Assembly (NCBI RefSeq): GCF_049243985.1
Contig: NC_135371.1
Coordinates: 79,501-143,500 of the forward strand
Source of the DNA: Paroedura picta
Taxonomy: Eukaryota > Chordata > Lepidosauria > Squamata > Gekkonidae
Reading direction: 5' to 3'
DNA length: 64,000 bases
Below the pieces are notes generated by a model. The model saw only the letters and a list, made by a program, of their open reading frames with translations, had not been told where the DNA came from and made no database searches. This document shows, in pieces, positions 11,268-22,818 of this stretch. Each line of letters begins with the position of its first letter. The stretch's first letter is position 1. The position numbers and the translations under genes are program-made.

Positions 11268-11639
11268 TAATCTGGAGACAGACAAGGAAAGACACTTAAC
11301 AGGAGAGAAAGGTCTTGACTTCACTGACCTATCTAATGGTCTTCCTTCCTGCTGGCCCCTTCAGGATCTTCTTCTCTTTGCACACCAGACATTGCCCACT
11401 TCAACACTTCCCTCGTGGGCTCAGTGCGATTTGCAGCACTAAAGAGTCCAGCAACATGGGGGGCAGAGAGGTCAGATTTCAGGAGTCAAAGCCCTTTTCA
11501 TCATATATATATGTGGGGGGGGGGATGAACACATGTTGACGTGTCTGTGGGGGGTGCGATCATGATGTCAGTTATAAATTACAGTGTCTCTATGACTGAA
11601 TGGTCTAGCATTAATAGCCTTGTAAATGGAGTGCCATGG

Positions 11640-12090
11640 CTGGAAATAACTGGAAGACACCCCCAGATGTATCTAGTTCTGGGTACCCTGTACCATTCCC
11701 CCCACTTCTGCACTATGGCCATAGGAAGTCCAAAACCCTCCAGGATCCCTGGGTCAGTCTGGCCTGGAGGGAAATCCTTTCTTGATCTCAAAGAGGTGGT
11801 GATAGGCATCACCTAGAACACGTGAGAGCCCTTCCCTTCCTGCACTCCCGCTCACAATCTTCCTTGACTCACACAGTCTGCATTGCTGTCCAACAGTCAT
11901 CTAGCCTTTGCTTCAAGACCTCCAAAGGAGGAGAGCCCACTTCCTCCTGAGGAAGCATCCTCCACTGAGGAACCACTAAAAACTCTTTTGATTTCATTTC
12001 AGTGCCTTGGTTCTGGCCCCACCTTCTGGGGCAACGGGAGCAATTCTGCCTCCATCCCCTATTCCAAATACAAAGAATCCTGAAGAAGGG
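11640..12090 (-). mobile_element. Old CR1 3' fragment
   Basis: The antisense CR1 pattern is visible in order: tcaagacctccaaaggagga, tcctccactgaggaaccact and gatttcatttcagtgcc. The preceding part (tctggcctggagggaaatcc) matches the decayed copy at 6245-6510. No open frame remains. Confidence 0.55.
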
Positions 12091-13254
12091 CTCAATAGAA
12101 TACAATGGGAATAAAGCAATCAATTGAAGGAAGATTATGTTTTTTGTCCTGTTTTTTTCTTATTTTAGTTTATTTGTAGTTCAAAGGAACATACAACCCT
12201 GTCAGGTTTAAGGCATACCACTTGTTGAAAAAGTGATTCCCTGTCTCAGTGTTTTATGTTTAGCATTTTGGATGACTCTTGATGGATAGCCCCTTAGTAA
12301 AAGTGCTGATTCAAGCTGCCCTGCTGCTTGTTGAAAACCTTCCTTAACTCGTAGATCCCCATTCCTCACAATCTTCTCTTCTTTATTTTATTTGGGACAA
12401 TGTTATGTGAAGGTGATGCTAGTAATAATATGTAATGTAATAATTTTGAATTTAACTCTCTGGTCTCAGGACAAAATAATTGCCAGCAAAGCTTTTCACT
12501 TTCAGGGATGTTTTCACTCTTGGGTGGAGACGAAGGGGCCAGCAACACATAGTAACTAGATAGATTTATTTCTCCTATGTTTTTGTGAACTACAACTGAA
12601 TTCAAGGGGGCTGACTGGCTGTTTTAACAAAAAAATATCATATGCCTGTATTTGGATGTTGTGACACAGTTTACTAATTTAACAAAATTAACTTTCACTT
12701 TATATTTCCTCTGTTATGATGGTAGTTCATAGTCTGAGAAAGTGCTTGCCCTCGAAAGCTCATACCTTGAATAAATCTTTGTTGATCTTGAAGGTGCTAC
12801 TGTACTCTGATTTTGTTGTGCTTCTTCTCTGGTGTTAATCCTGTTATGCAGGGAAGACCCATCAACCCAATCTCAGGAGCAGGAGGGAGAAAACCAAGCT
12901 GTTTACTTAAAATAAGATAGTCAAAACTTGTCCTGGCTCTTTTTAGACCATTTTCAGCAATGTAGTCTACCGGTGACTCTGAATCATTATTTAACTTATC
13001 ATTCAAGTGTAAATTAGCTTCAAACTGTATTTTCCTGCTAAATAGTTTTAAAGGACCACAACGGTTCCCATATTCATCAAAGTGTAGTGATCAACTGGTG
13101 CAAAGCCTACCTTAATGTCCTGTTAAGCCTCTTATGCCTAGCAAATTCACCTACAGGTAAGCTGTTCAGTCAGTGTGTAGGGTGAAAAGAACTGAAATGT
13201 GGTCATAACTAGATACCCATAAAACATTGTCTTCTCCCCTGTGAACCATGGCGT
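12091..13254. other. AT-rich spacer with one dispersed-repeat end
   Basis: This is mostly unclassified AT-rich DNA. At about 12731-12835 lies a copy of a recurrent motif (aaagctcataccttgaataaat then ctttgttgatcttgaaggtg). The motif recurs at 14246-14312, 33195-33360, 35870-36030 and, antisense, 50810-50900. I saw no gene. Confidence 0.5.
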
Positions 13255-13625
13255 CTAAAAAGGAATCTTACAGAGGTCAATAGAGATTGCAAATTTTATG
13301 ATGGGGCAATTAGCGCACGATAAAATAATCCAGCAGGTGTGGTGCTGTAAAAAAAAAAAAATCCAGAAAACAGCAATAAAATATATGTTCATAACAAGGG
13401 TTAACACCTGCATTGCACAATTGCTTGTTTTCATTGTCAGCCATAAATAGGTTGGCCACCCCTGGAGCCAAGGTGAGCCCATGGCAATTTGAAGCAATTG
13501 TAAAAACAATTGGTCCTGGAACCTGAAAATTGTTCTCAATAACCACATGAAAAAGGTCTGACAAATGGTGGGGATAGAACAAATGAAATTTTGTAAGATA
13601 TGGTCAACAAATTGGGCTAGAGCAG
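13255..13625 (-). mobile_element. Penelope-like reverse-transcriptase fragment
   Basis: On the minus strand two overlapping frames together resemble the Penelope-type RT core. One frame shows HLSDLFHVVIENNFQ and LAPGVANLFMADNE. The other shows LLQIAMGSP, close to the conserved AMG-P / AP-ANLFM catalytic region of Penelope-like elements. The reading frame breaks between the two halves, so the copy is dead. The similarity is from memory of the family, and a related RT class is possible. It is about 370 bp, truncated at both sides. Confidence 0.5.
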
Positions 13626-14688
13626 TGGTTCTCAGCCTGGGGGTTGGGACCCCTTTGGGCAGGGTAAGCAGCTTGACCGGGGGGGGGAGGGGGGTCACCG
13701 CCACTGTTGCCACTCCTCCTGCAGGCACCCACGCTCAGCTGCCAGCCACTCCAGCAGTGCCTCCAGTGCAGCGCAGTCTCCCACCAGGCATGTCCCCCTC
13801 CAGCGCCGCCTCAGCTCAAACCACCACCAGCCATAGCCTGGCCACCACGTCCTCTGCTGCAGGCTGCTGCTCCTGCTGTGCTGTTACCGCTAGCTTCTGT
13901 GCCAGGCACCCATTCATCTCCTCCAGCACCTGCTTACCCTACAGCTTGCCCCGCATGGCTGTGCCTCCACCTGCTTGACTCGCCAAGGTCGCTCACCCTG
14001 GCAACTAGCTTGCCCGCTCTACTCCGCTGCTTTGGGTCAGGCAGCCGGAGAACACCCCTGATGGACACGTGCCCTGACCTGGCCCAGACATGACAAGAAG
14101 CTGTGCTCTCGGGCCCACCTGTGTTGCCTCCCCCAAAGCATGGGTTTCCTTGGCTCCTCCCCTACTCTTCTCTCCAAAGGGGACCCAAAGTGGCCCACAT
14201 CCCTTTACTGATGTCTCCGAATCAACTTTGTCTAAGGGCGGGTGCCTGCACACAAAAGCTGAATAAATCTCTGTTGGTCTTAAAGGTGCCCCTGGACTCA
14301 ATTTTTATTCTTCCAAATCGTTGGTTTTTGTTTCTTGGTTTGTACCCTGCCCATTTCTCCAAGGGGGTCCAAAAGTGGCTGACATCGCTTCTCTTCCATT
14401 TCATCCGCACAACAAGTTTGTAGGGTAGATCAAGATAGAGCATTTGTCTGTCTGGAGCAGCAGAAAAGAGCGAGATCGGCACGGTGGGACAAGAGGCAGA
14501 ACTGAATTGAGAAACTCTGGAAAAAAAAACAATTTATATACAATCATGAACAATGGATCTTCACGCCATTGGTCAGTTTTGTTTTAATTTCTGTGAAAGA
14601 ACACTTGCATAGTTTTATGGCTGGGGGTCACCATAACATGATAAACTGTATTAAAGCATCGTGGCATTAGGAAGGTTGAGAAACGCTG
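13623..14688. mobile_element. hAT-type DNA transposon, non-autonomous, composite
   Basis: The left end is cagtggttctcagcctg and the right end is ggttgagaaacgctg, imperfect terminal inverted repeats of the hAT type. A perfect 8-bp target-site duplication ggctagag lies at 13615-13622 and 14689-14696. The 1066-bp interior holds no transposase frame. It includes a C-rich block (about 13700-14090) and what look like later insertions or captured repeats (gaataaatctctgttggtc at about 14260 and a repeat near 14340-14420). Confidence 0.8.
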
Positions 14689-14696
14689 GGCTAGAG

Positions 14697-15871
14697 GTTC
14701 AGGGTTTGTGTGTGTGAGGAACTTTGGTTACTCTGAAAAGCAAACCCTTGGCTTGATGCAAAAGATTTCTTTACTCAGAGCAAGCAAACACTCTAACAAA
14801 ACTTTGTTGAAACTGAGGCACAGGCAAGGAAGCATAGCGTTTAACCCCTTGCCCTGCAATTGGGAAGACTTCAAAGAGCCACAGCAACCAGATAAGGAGA
14901 TCCTCCGTTCTGCAGGGGAACGGAGATGGATGGGGGACAGATGAGGGAGACAGAATGGGGGAGGGGTGTGGATGCGGGGATAACTGACCAGAGCACTGGA
15001 GCAACAAAACATGGCTAACAGGCTAGATAAACGAACAGACTCCCTGATGGCTAACAAGCTAAATAAACCAATATAAATCACTGCAGGAGCATAGCATCCT
15101 GACAGGGGGATCCCCTTCCAGCCACAATAGGTCTCCCTGGAGGAGTGAAAACAGCGTGTGAATCTTAAGTAACACATACATAGTAGGCATTTTAATAATG
15201 TTTTTGCATTCCAAAATCTGGCCACTCTCTGTGAAATGTAGCCCAAGCTAAAACCACAATCTTCATAAGGAGATGCCGTATGTTTGAATCGGGGATGGCA
15301 AGGTAATATTTTGTGTCACATTAAGAACTTCCTGTTCATAATATGAAATGCTGAGGGCATTTCCACACATTGCTCTGAATAGCAAAACATCCGCGGGATG
15401 GCAAAGTGTGATAGTTTATCGTGCCTCACTAGACCTCCACCCCTTATAGCTTCCTTGTCTTTTTCAATCGCATTTTCGTGCTTTTTCCCCTCCTTCTTTG
15501 CAGCCTTAAAAGTCATAAGAGAGAGCAACATGCTTTAAACTTGTTGCACTTTGGCCTGTCTATCACTTTAGGCAACTAGTTCCCTCCCTCTTGCTGCTGT
15601 TTAAAGGTCTGGTGATGGCCACAATGAATTTTTCTTAATTAAAACGTATTATTTGAAATGCATAGGCACATAATCAGAGAGGCATAGGGTTCTTTAATTA
15701 AATTTCAACAATGCACAGTTTTATTAGTTATAGACATTGATCTTTCCTCTACACCCCCATGACATCCCATGACACACCCACAGGTCACTTGAATAAAGCC
15801 TCCAGGAAGCACATCTGTAGGCCATTGCTCTTTGCTTCTTCTGAGTGGCCATCTCTGGAGCAAATTTGAAA
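14697..15871. other. Spacer, unclassified
   Basis: No exon or named repeat was recognised. The part from 15000 to 15070 holds a short direct repeat (atggctaacaggctagataaac and ctgatggctaacaagctaaata). The rest is AT-rich. Confidence 0.35.
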
Positions 15872-17125
15872 TGGAGAAGCTCCTGCTCGCGCTACTGGCT
15901 CAGATCTACATTCTCATGGAATGAGTTTATGCCACCCTCCTTTGAATTAGGGTGGACACGGCATTGTTCCACAAGATGATGATGATAATCCAGAGGAAGG
16001 TTCATCCTCCTGGATCCTTCCCCAGCTGTGCTCTGCAAAGCCAGACCTTGGGTCTCTCCAGGAAGACTTGCAGGGCAGCAAGGAAAAGGTGGTTTGCTCT
16101 CTCCGAGGTGCATTTCCCCAAGCAGATGTGAGTGGACAAGAGAATCACAGACTGGTGGGATAATTTTGTGTTGTCCACTTGGAGTGATGACCACTGGATC
16201 CTCAACTTCAGGATGTCCAGGATGATTAACAAAATCATCAACATGCTTTGGGGGAGGGTGGAGTGGCAGCCAACATGCATGTGCCTGCCAATCCCAGTGG
16301 AGAAGAGGGTGGGCGTGGTCTTAGGTACCTCATCAACTCGACGTGCTACAGGCTGGTTTCGAAGCACTTTGGGATGGGAATGTCCACCATTGGTGAGATC
16401 GTGCAGGAGTTCTGCTTCGCAATGGAGGTGGTATGCCTTGGCAACGGAATTGGCAAAGTAGGTAGTCTTTGGACCTCCATAAATTTATGAATTTTTTTTA
16501 CTAGGAAGAACTGCAGCAATGAGTATATGTTTGTGCCCCCCCGCCCCCAGGTCGGCACATGCCACTTTAATTAAATAATTCGGTTTTCCACCAAAACTTT
16601 TATCCTTTGTCTATTTCTTCACTGCAGAGTATGGATGGGTTTGGAAGGCTGGGCTTCCCACTTTGTTCTGCTGCGGTGGATGGTTGCCACATCCCCATAA
16701 GAGCACCAGAAGGTAGCATCAAAGAGTTCAGGAACAGGAAAGATTTCTGCTCCATGCTCCTTCAGGGAATTGTGGGCCACTCCAGACATTTCATAGATAC
16801 TGATGTGGGCTGGAGTGGAAGACAACATGATGCCTTTGTCTTCCAGGAGTTCAACTCATGCAATGCCATGGACGCTGGAGTTTTTGTCCCAGGAAACCCA
16901 ACAGTGACCATCGAGGGAGTCCAGGTTCCAGCTCTGATTCTAGGTGATGGGGAATACCCCCTGAGAAGGTGGCTTATGACATCCTACAAACAGCCACACA
17001 CCAATAGGCAGAGCTATTACAACCTTAAGCATTCCCGTGCAAGAAACGTTGTGGAGCCGTCAGGACTCACAGTTGAGACCCAGCAAACCCATGCCAAAGA
17101 CATCACTCTCCGGCTCCAGGCTGAA
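15872..17125 (+). mobile_element. PIF/Harbinger transposase relic
   Basis: A decayed Harbinger (HARBI1-like, DDE_Tnp_4) transposase. A likely start is the ATG at 15872 (MEKLLLALLAQIYILME). The frame soon breaks. The conserved TDWWDNFVLSTWSDDHW reads at about 16145-16195, then STCYRLVSKHFGMGMSTIGE in another frame at 16330-16395. The catalytic core is one frame at 16607-17120: VDGCHIPIRAPEG (first Asp), TDVGWSGRQHDAFVF (second Asp), LGDGEYPLRRWLM, and HSRARNVVE (the expected Glu). Stops and frame changes mean it cannot encode a working enzyme. No companion Myb-like gene and no clear terminal inverted repeats were found. It is not a host HARBI1 gene, given the breaks. Confidence 0.82.
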
Positions 17126-17539
17126 GCTTTAAGTAGAAGTCTTTATTTGGTAAGTCAGCATCCAGAATCTGCACTTTGCATATGCTTACAGACAGAATCT
17201 TTGACAGAGACACCAGGGTAGGGGGTGGCAAGACCTATATACCCGGGCCGTGGGAAAGGGGGCAAGACCAGGGACTGGCATTAGTTGACAATTGGACATT
17301 CACACAGGAAAGTAGCATCAGTGTGCTCTTTGAAAGGATAGTTGTCAAAACAGTAGTTCACACATCTGTTGTTTTGGGTATCTGGGGGAAGACAGCCTTG
17401 AAGGGAGATAGCAAGGTGGAAGCGGGATGAGATCTTTGAAATGCAAGTGAGGAGCAAAGGGAAGGGGGGTGCTCCTGAGCTTGGCAGAGATGACAGAGCC
17501 AGGCAGGAGTTCCAGGAACTATTGGGAAAATAAGCACAT
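17126..17539. other. Sequence after the Harbinger relic, unclassified
   Basis: Non-coding. It may contain the 3' end of the Harbinger element, but no terminal inverted repeat can be paired with the left side. Confidence 0.3.
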
Positions 17540-17663
17540 ACATAGGTGTGGGGATACCGGTCTGTATTGAAAGTAGCTCACATAGGTATGGGGATACCGG
17601 TCTGTATTCAATACCGGTCGGTACTGAAACTGGCCACAGGCACCTATGTATGCCTGTGGCCAG
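17540..17663. repeat. Short direct repeats plus a perfect 13-bp hairpin
   Basis: The unit cataggtgtggggataccgg followed by tctgtatt occurs twice (about 17542-17570 and 17581-17608), with a third partial unit (ataccggtcggtact). It is followed at 17630-17663 by ctggccacaggca and its exact complement tgcctgtggccag, separated by eight bases. Confidence 0.8.
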
Positions 17664-18149
17664 TATTATACTATTAATATATATAAGGTTTAAATTCTCA
17701 ATACTTATTGATAAATATACTGAAGACTCAGAGGACCTGTCACTGATGAAAGAATCTCACTGAAAACGGATATTACCTGGATTCTGTTTTGATAGAAGTC
17801 CTACGGAATAAAGAAACAAGGAAAACTACAAAAAAGGACACTTTTCTTTCTTTTATGAATATATTTGCCAGTGGATAGGTCTGCTTCTCTCTGCTTAGTT
17901 TAATTATTAGACCGTCCTTCTTATACTCTTGAAGAAGATTACATGGCAACCAATTCCTCCCAGTTCTGTGTCATTTCCCTTCTTGTGTGAATTAGGCCAC
18001 AGACACCGAAATGCCCCTCTGCCCTAATACATATGGGGTAGTCACAGTACACAGGTTTCCACCCTGTTCCTTCTCCATTTCTTCACTGTTGATAAAATGT
18101 TATGTGCCCACATGTTTCTTTCATGGTTGCTCCTTAGAAGAACAGATTT

Positions 18150-18405
18150 TTGTACCCTGTTGTTTACTACCCAAAGGAGTCTTAAAGCGGTTTACAAACA
18201 CCTTTTCCCTTTGTCTCCCCACAATCATCAACCTGTGAGGGATGTGGGGCTGTGAGAGGTCTGAGAGAACTGGGAATGGGCCGCAGTGACCCAGCAGGCC
18301 TCAGGTGCCTCAAAGCATTTTCCAATCGTCTTCCCTTCCTCTCCCCATAGCAGACTCCCCATGAGGGAGGTGGGGTAGAGAGCCTCACATGGAAGCTGGC
18401 AACCC
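18150..18405. repeat. Dispersed SINE-like repeat
   Basis: The layout acccaaaggagtcttaaagc, ggtttacaaacaccttttcc, tcatcaacctgtgagggatg, followed by a second half with cttcccttcctctccccata, matches a repeat also seen at 47270-47430. It is probably a common squamate interspersed repeat. I do not name the family. Confidence 0.5.
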
Positions 18406-18633
18406 TAAGAGGAAGACTCTCTGTGCACAGCAGTCTTGACCTCAGTAAAGTTTTTTATATTGTTTTTTTTATTTGCCAGGCCAAGGTTAGAAAAACTCAT
18501 GTCAGTTTCCATGTCTCTCCAGCCACTTACTTGTTTACTATTTACAATTTCAGGCTGTAAATATTTATTTAGATCTTCCTGCACTTTCCAGACTCACAGG
18601 ACTGATGCTGGTCTGCCTGTCTGCACCCTAGAA

Positions 18634-19002
18634 TAGCGATCCCCAACCTGTGGGCCCCGGACCACATGTGGTCCGTCGACTAACTGGAGGTGGGCAACGA
18701 AGGACACCTCCCCCCCCCCCGGCCCTTTACTTCATCCACAATCCAGCAGGCGCACATGGGACTATCTCATTGCAGAGAAACAAGCTCAGGGTTCCCATTG
18801 ATTTGTCATTGTCATGAGTTAAAATTTCCATGAAAATAAAATGTTCCTTATGTTCATTGTTGTGGCGTGTCTGTATCTTATTTTGAAGGGATGTTTAAAC
18901 ATTACCATAGCGACCAGAGTCAGAGAGCGTTAGGGCAGTGGGCCTCAGTAAAATTGTCAAGCGTTGAGTGGTCCCCGGTGATAAAAAGGTTGGGGACCAC
19001 TG
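18634..19002 (-). mobile_element. hAT MITE with intact 8-bp target-site duplication
   Basis: The ends are gatccccaacctgtgggccc on the left and gttggggaccactg on the right, imperfect inverted repeats. A perfect 8-bp duplication ccctagaa lies at 18626-18633 and 19003-19010. The interior (aagggatgtttaaacattacc and gcgttgagtggtcccc) matches the element at 39597-39904 in the opposite orientation, so the two are members of one non-autonomous family. Confidence 0.88.
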
Positions 19003-19039
19003 CCCTAGAATACAAAGAGTTGCTGGTAAGGGCTGGTCA

Positions 19040-19240
19040 TAGCTCATAGCCCAGGAGGGACACACCTGCACCACTCCCTCCCAACTGCAGGCAAAAATGG
19101 CTCCATTGAAGGCTGGACTCTGAGACATTGTACGATTCTGAAGTCCCACCTCCAAACCTCCAGGAAGATTTCCAACCCAGGGTAACCAAAGTCCAGGTGG
19201 GGCCTGGAGAGCTCCTGGAATTACAGTTCACCTGCAGAGT
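19040..19240 (+). repeat. Dispersed repeat, same family as 8085
   Basis: It contains ccacctccaaacctccagga, aatggctccattgaaggctg and tggaattacagttcacctgc, in the same order as the related copies at 8085-8284 (antisense) and 29606-29690. Confidence 0.5.
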
Positions 19241-20045
19241 CTAAAGATCAGGTCCCCAGGCAGAAAAGGCTACTTTGGACAGGGTTGTGGTAGAGAAGAA
19301 ACATTTAAGGCCTCCCACACAGGTTGTTGTTGAACTGAAAGACTTGAGGCCTACTGCACAGGGTTGCTGTGCAGATGAAACAGGAGACAAAAGAACCTCT
19401 GAAACTGCATCCAGTTTCATCTGCAGAATAACACTGTGCAATGGCCTCAAATCTGCAGAGTTGCAAAGAAGAAAGACACACGGCTTGGTCAGAGCAGTTT
19501 TTTAAGTGAGAAGGGGCTTTTCTGTGGCCTCCCTGTCAGCTGTTTGGCAGGAGAAATCCCCCCCTCAAAAGGAATGCCCACCCCCATGTCCTCAGGCTCC
19601 CCTGCATTGCTCTTGGAAATCCCTCCCTCCCCTCAGTCAGGGGCTGTCAGAGGCTCCTTCCCAGCAGGCCTGCAGGGACAGGGAGGGAACACACTCTGCA
19701 GCCTCCTGCCAGCTGTCAGGATTCTGAGGAAAAGTTACAGTTGGACATGGCAGTTAGGACAGCCTTGGGGTGAAAAGGGCTGGCACAAGCCTCTGTTCTC
19801 ATCCCGCTTGGCAGCCCTACTGACCTCCTCTCCCTGTGGTGGTCAGGGGCAGACTGGCAGCGATGTCTCCAGATTGTTCCTGGCTGGGCTGGGTGGGCGG
19901 GCCCTGTCAGAACTTTGGCTTTGTGCCTCCCGACTGGCTGGAACTCTGGTCTGTCCTGGTGAGGGTACAATCTGCTTGTCAGTCTGGGGCCAATCCGGGA
20001 GTTTTGATCACAGACTCAGCCCACCCAAACCCTCCTTACTGTTTT
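19241..20045. other. Spacer, no feature seen
   Basis: Open frames cross 19436-20050, but they show no recognisable domain and no splice structure I can support. A short direct repeat (gttgttgaactgaaagactt and gttgctgtgcagatgaaac) is present near 19325-19380. Confidence 0.35.
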
Positions 20046-21545
20046 ATTAAGAGGGACAGATGATGAAGTGAGGGCTGAAGTGCTTAACTCCTATTTTACT
20101 TCTCTTGTGAGGGAAATAGTGCTCCATGTGGCAAAAACATAACACAGCACGGGGGATGGGAATGGTGGCCTAGGATCACTGTGGGGGCAGTTCATAAACA
20201 CCTTGTTTCTTTAAATGAAACAAAGTCTTCTGGGCCAGATGAATTGCATCCAAGGGTACTAAAAGAACTTGCAGATGTAATCTCTGAACCTCTGTCAATT
20301 CTTTTTGATACTTCTTGGAGAACAGGTGAGGTGCCAGACGATAGGAGGCAGGCAAATGCTGTCCCCATCTTCAAGAAAGGGAAAAAGGAGGATCCGGGTA
20401 ACTACCAACCCGTCATCTTGACATCTGTAGCTGGCAAAATGATCAGACAGTTGGTCCTTGAGAAGCTGGGACAGGTAGCTATGATTTCTAGGACTCAGCA
20501 TGTTTCACAAGACCAAGACATATCAGACCAACCTTATCTGGTTTTTCAAGAAAGTAACAACCTTGATGGATCAGGGGAATGCTGTAGACATAGTTCATCT
20601 GGATTTCAGTAAGTCTTTTGATAAGGTTCCACGATATTCTTGTTGACAAGTTGGTAAAATGCAGAATGGATCCTAATTCTATCAGGTGGATCGATAACTG
20701 GTTAACAAATCATACCCAAAGGGCACTTGTTAATGGTTCAGCATCCTCTTGGAGAAGAGTGTCAAGTGGAGTGCCCCAGGGATGTGTCCTGGGGCCTGTG
20801 TTGTTCAACATATTTATAAATGGTTTGGATTTGGATCAATAGGGACAAATGTGTAGTATGTGCGAAAAGGATCTAAGAGTCATAGTCGACCATACATTGA
20901 ATATGAGTTAGCAGTGTGACTCGGTGGTTAAAAAGGCAAATGGGATACTCAGAGTACCGTGTCCAGATCACAGGAGGTGATGGTACCGCTTTCCTCTGCT
21001 CCGGTTTGGCCTCTCTTGGAGTCCTGTGTTCAGTTTTGGGCACCCCAGTTGAAGAGGGATGTAGACAAACTGGAGCGTGTCCAGAGGAGGGCAACAAAGA
21101 GGGTGAAGGGTTTGGAGACCAAGGTGTATGAGGAAAGGCTGAGGGAGCTTTGTCTATTTAGCCTAGAGAGGAGATGACTGAGAGGGGATCTGATAGCCAT
21201 CTTCAAGTATTTAAAAGGCTGCCATACAGAGGATGGAGCAGAGTTGTTCTCTCTTGCCCTGGAGGGATGGACCAGATCCAATGGGATGAAATTAATGCAA
21301 AAGAAATTCCGCCTAAACATCCGTAAAATGCTCCTGACAAAGCAATTTCTCAGTGGGACAGGCTTTCTCGGGAGTTGGTGGGTTCTCCATCTTTGGAAAT
21401 TTTTAAACAGAGACTGGATGGCCATCTGATGGAGAGGCTGATTCTGTAAGAGCTTAAGGGTTTGGCAGGTTACAGTGGATGAGTGATAGAGTTGTGTCCT
21501 GCATAGTGCCAGGAAGTTCCTTCCACTTCTATGATTCTAATAATA
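20046..21545 (+). mobile_element. CR1 LINE, decayed RT region to 3' end
   Basis: Successive frames show the CR1 RT domain: TKSSGPDELHPRVLKELADV, then [60 protein letters not shown] and [14 protein letters not shown]. The frame changes repeatedly, the YADD-type block is missing, and the 3' end (atgattctaataatag) is eroded. This is an older CR1 subfamily than the left-edge copy, because its protein differs at many positions and it has more breaks. Confidence 0.9.
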
Positions 21546-21984
21546 GTCATAGTCATAGTAATAGTAATAATATTCTTATTTTGTCTTAAACAAAAATACT
21601 AATAAAAACTGGTAATCCCAGCGTAAAAAATAAAATACATGGCAGAATCATGTGGGTACATGACTTCGACGCCACCCAACTGAATCTATCCCAGTTTTGG
21701 GCACCCGTAATAAGACATTGCATAGAAAGGGGGGAACCTGATATGTGTCTGTATTACTAGTGGCGTGCAGGTACAGCAAGGGACTCCACTTCAAAAGTGG
21801 CCAGAATCCGTTAGCACCAGAGATGCCCAAGACTCAGCTCCATGAAGATGGAAAGTCCTGGAAGAGGAAGCGCCCCTCTCCCATCTTGCCAAAGTACAAG
21901 TGACAACTTTGGGGGTGATCTGGAGATTTTTGGTATGGGGGGGAATCACTTGGGCATGAAATTGGGATCACCGTGGGTGGACAG

Positions 21985-22064
21985 GTCGCTGTGAGTTCCT
22001 GCATTCGGCATGGGGTTGGACTAGATGACCCTGGAGGTTCCTTCCAACTCTATGATTCTATAGG
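21985..22064 (+). mobile_element. CR1 3'-terminal fragment
   Basis: The block ggggttggactagatgaccc followed by tggaggttccttccaactct and atgattctata is the CR1 3' terminus. Only the last 80 bases are present. Confidence 0.75.
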
Positions 22065-22429
22065 CGTCTCTAGTTACATTTCGAAGAAGCAAACTCACCC
22101 CCTTGTTGAGGTGGCTAATCTCCCTTGGGCCACTGGCAAAACCTTCCAGAATCCTCTAACTAGGGGGAGGGGGGTCTCCGGGGACTTGCTTGCTTTGCCC
22201 CCCCCCCACCTGTCACGTAGTTATTTCCTGCAAGCGTAAAACCATTTTTCTTGCCTTGAAACCGCTTTCTGCCTGGTGTTTCATCTTTGCTGCTTGTCTC
22301 AGCAAAGACCTCTCTTAGGGGGTGGGGTGCGCACCCCCTTAGCCCCACGTCTCCCCCCCACCCGCAATGCAATCCCCATGGGGTGGGCGGACACTGTGGC
22401 CAGTTGCTCCGCGTTCGCCCCGTCAGGCG

Positions 22430-22818
22430 TGGCTTTGCAGGGGCCAGGGCGATGCACCCTCCCACCTTGCCTTGCCTCGGCAGCGCCTGTTGTCAACAGG
22501 CCGGGAGGAAAAGCCCTGCTCGCCAGTCAGGGGCCGACGACTTGCCTCCCTCCCCGCTGCAGTAGCGTCACGTGGGTAGGAGGCGCCCGAGTCTGGCGGG
22601 CAGGGGGACGCGGGACTCCGACGGGGCCGAGGCTGCAGGTAGGGGGGCGCCGATCCGGGAAGGGGTTCCGGGCCGGAGGCGGGCGGTGCACCCGGCAAAC
22701 TTCGGCCCGGGGGGGGGCGGGGCGAGCACGTGTGCCGGAGCCCCCGTGGCCGGAGGGCCTGCTGGGGAGACTCCCGGCCGGTCGCCCCGCCCTCCGACGG
22801 CCCCCTTCCGCCCCGCAG
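22430..22818 (+). promoter_or_regulatory. CUTA: CUTA CpG-island promoter and 5' UTR
   Basis: CpG-dense sequence directly upstream of the CUTA start, with a CACGTG E-box at about 22727-22732 and another cacgtg at 22569-22574. No TATA box is seen. A cag lies directly before the first ATG (22816-22818), so a spliced 5' UTR cannot be excluded. Confidence 0.55.

Noticed and set aside
16607-17221. A host HARBI1 gene
   Set aside because: The N-terminal half is broken by stops and frame changes, and the context is repeat-rich intergenic DNA. It is a transposon relic.
19436-20050. A 204-residue frame as a novel gene
   Set aside because: No start context, splice signals or recognisable motif. It runs directly into the CR1 copy.
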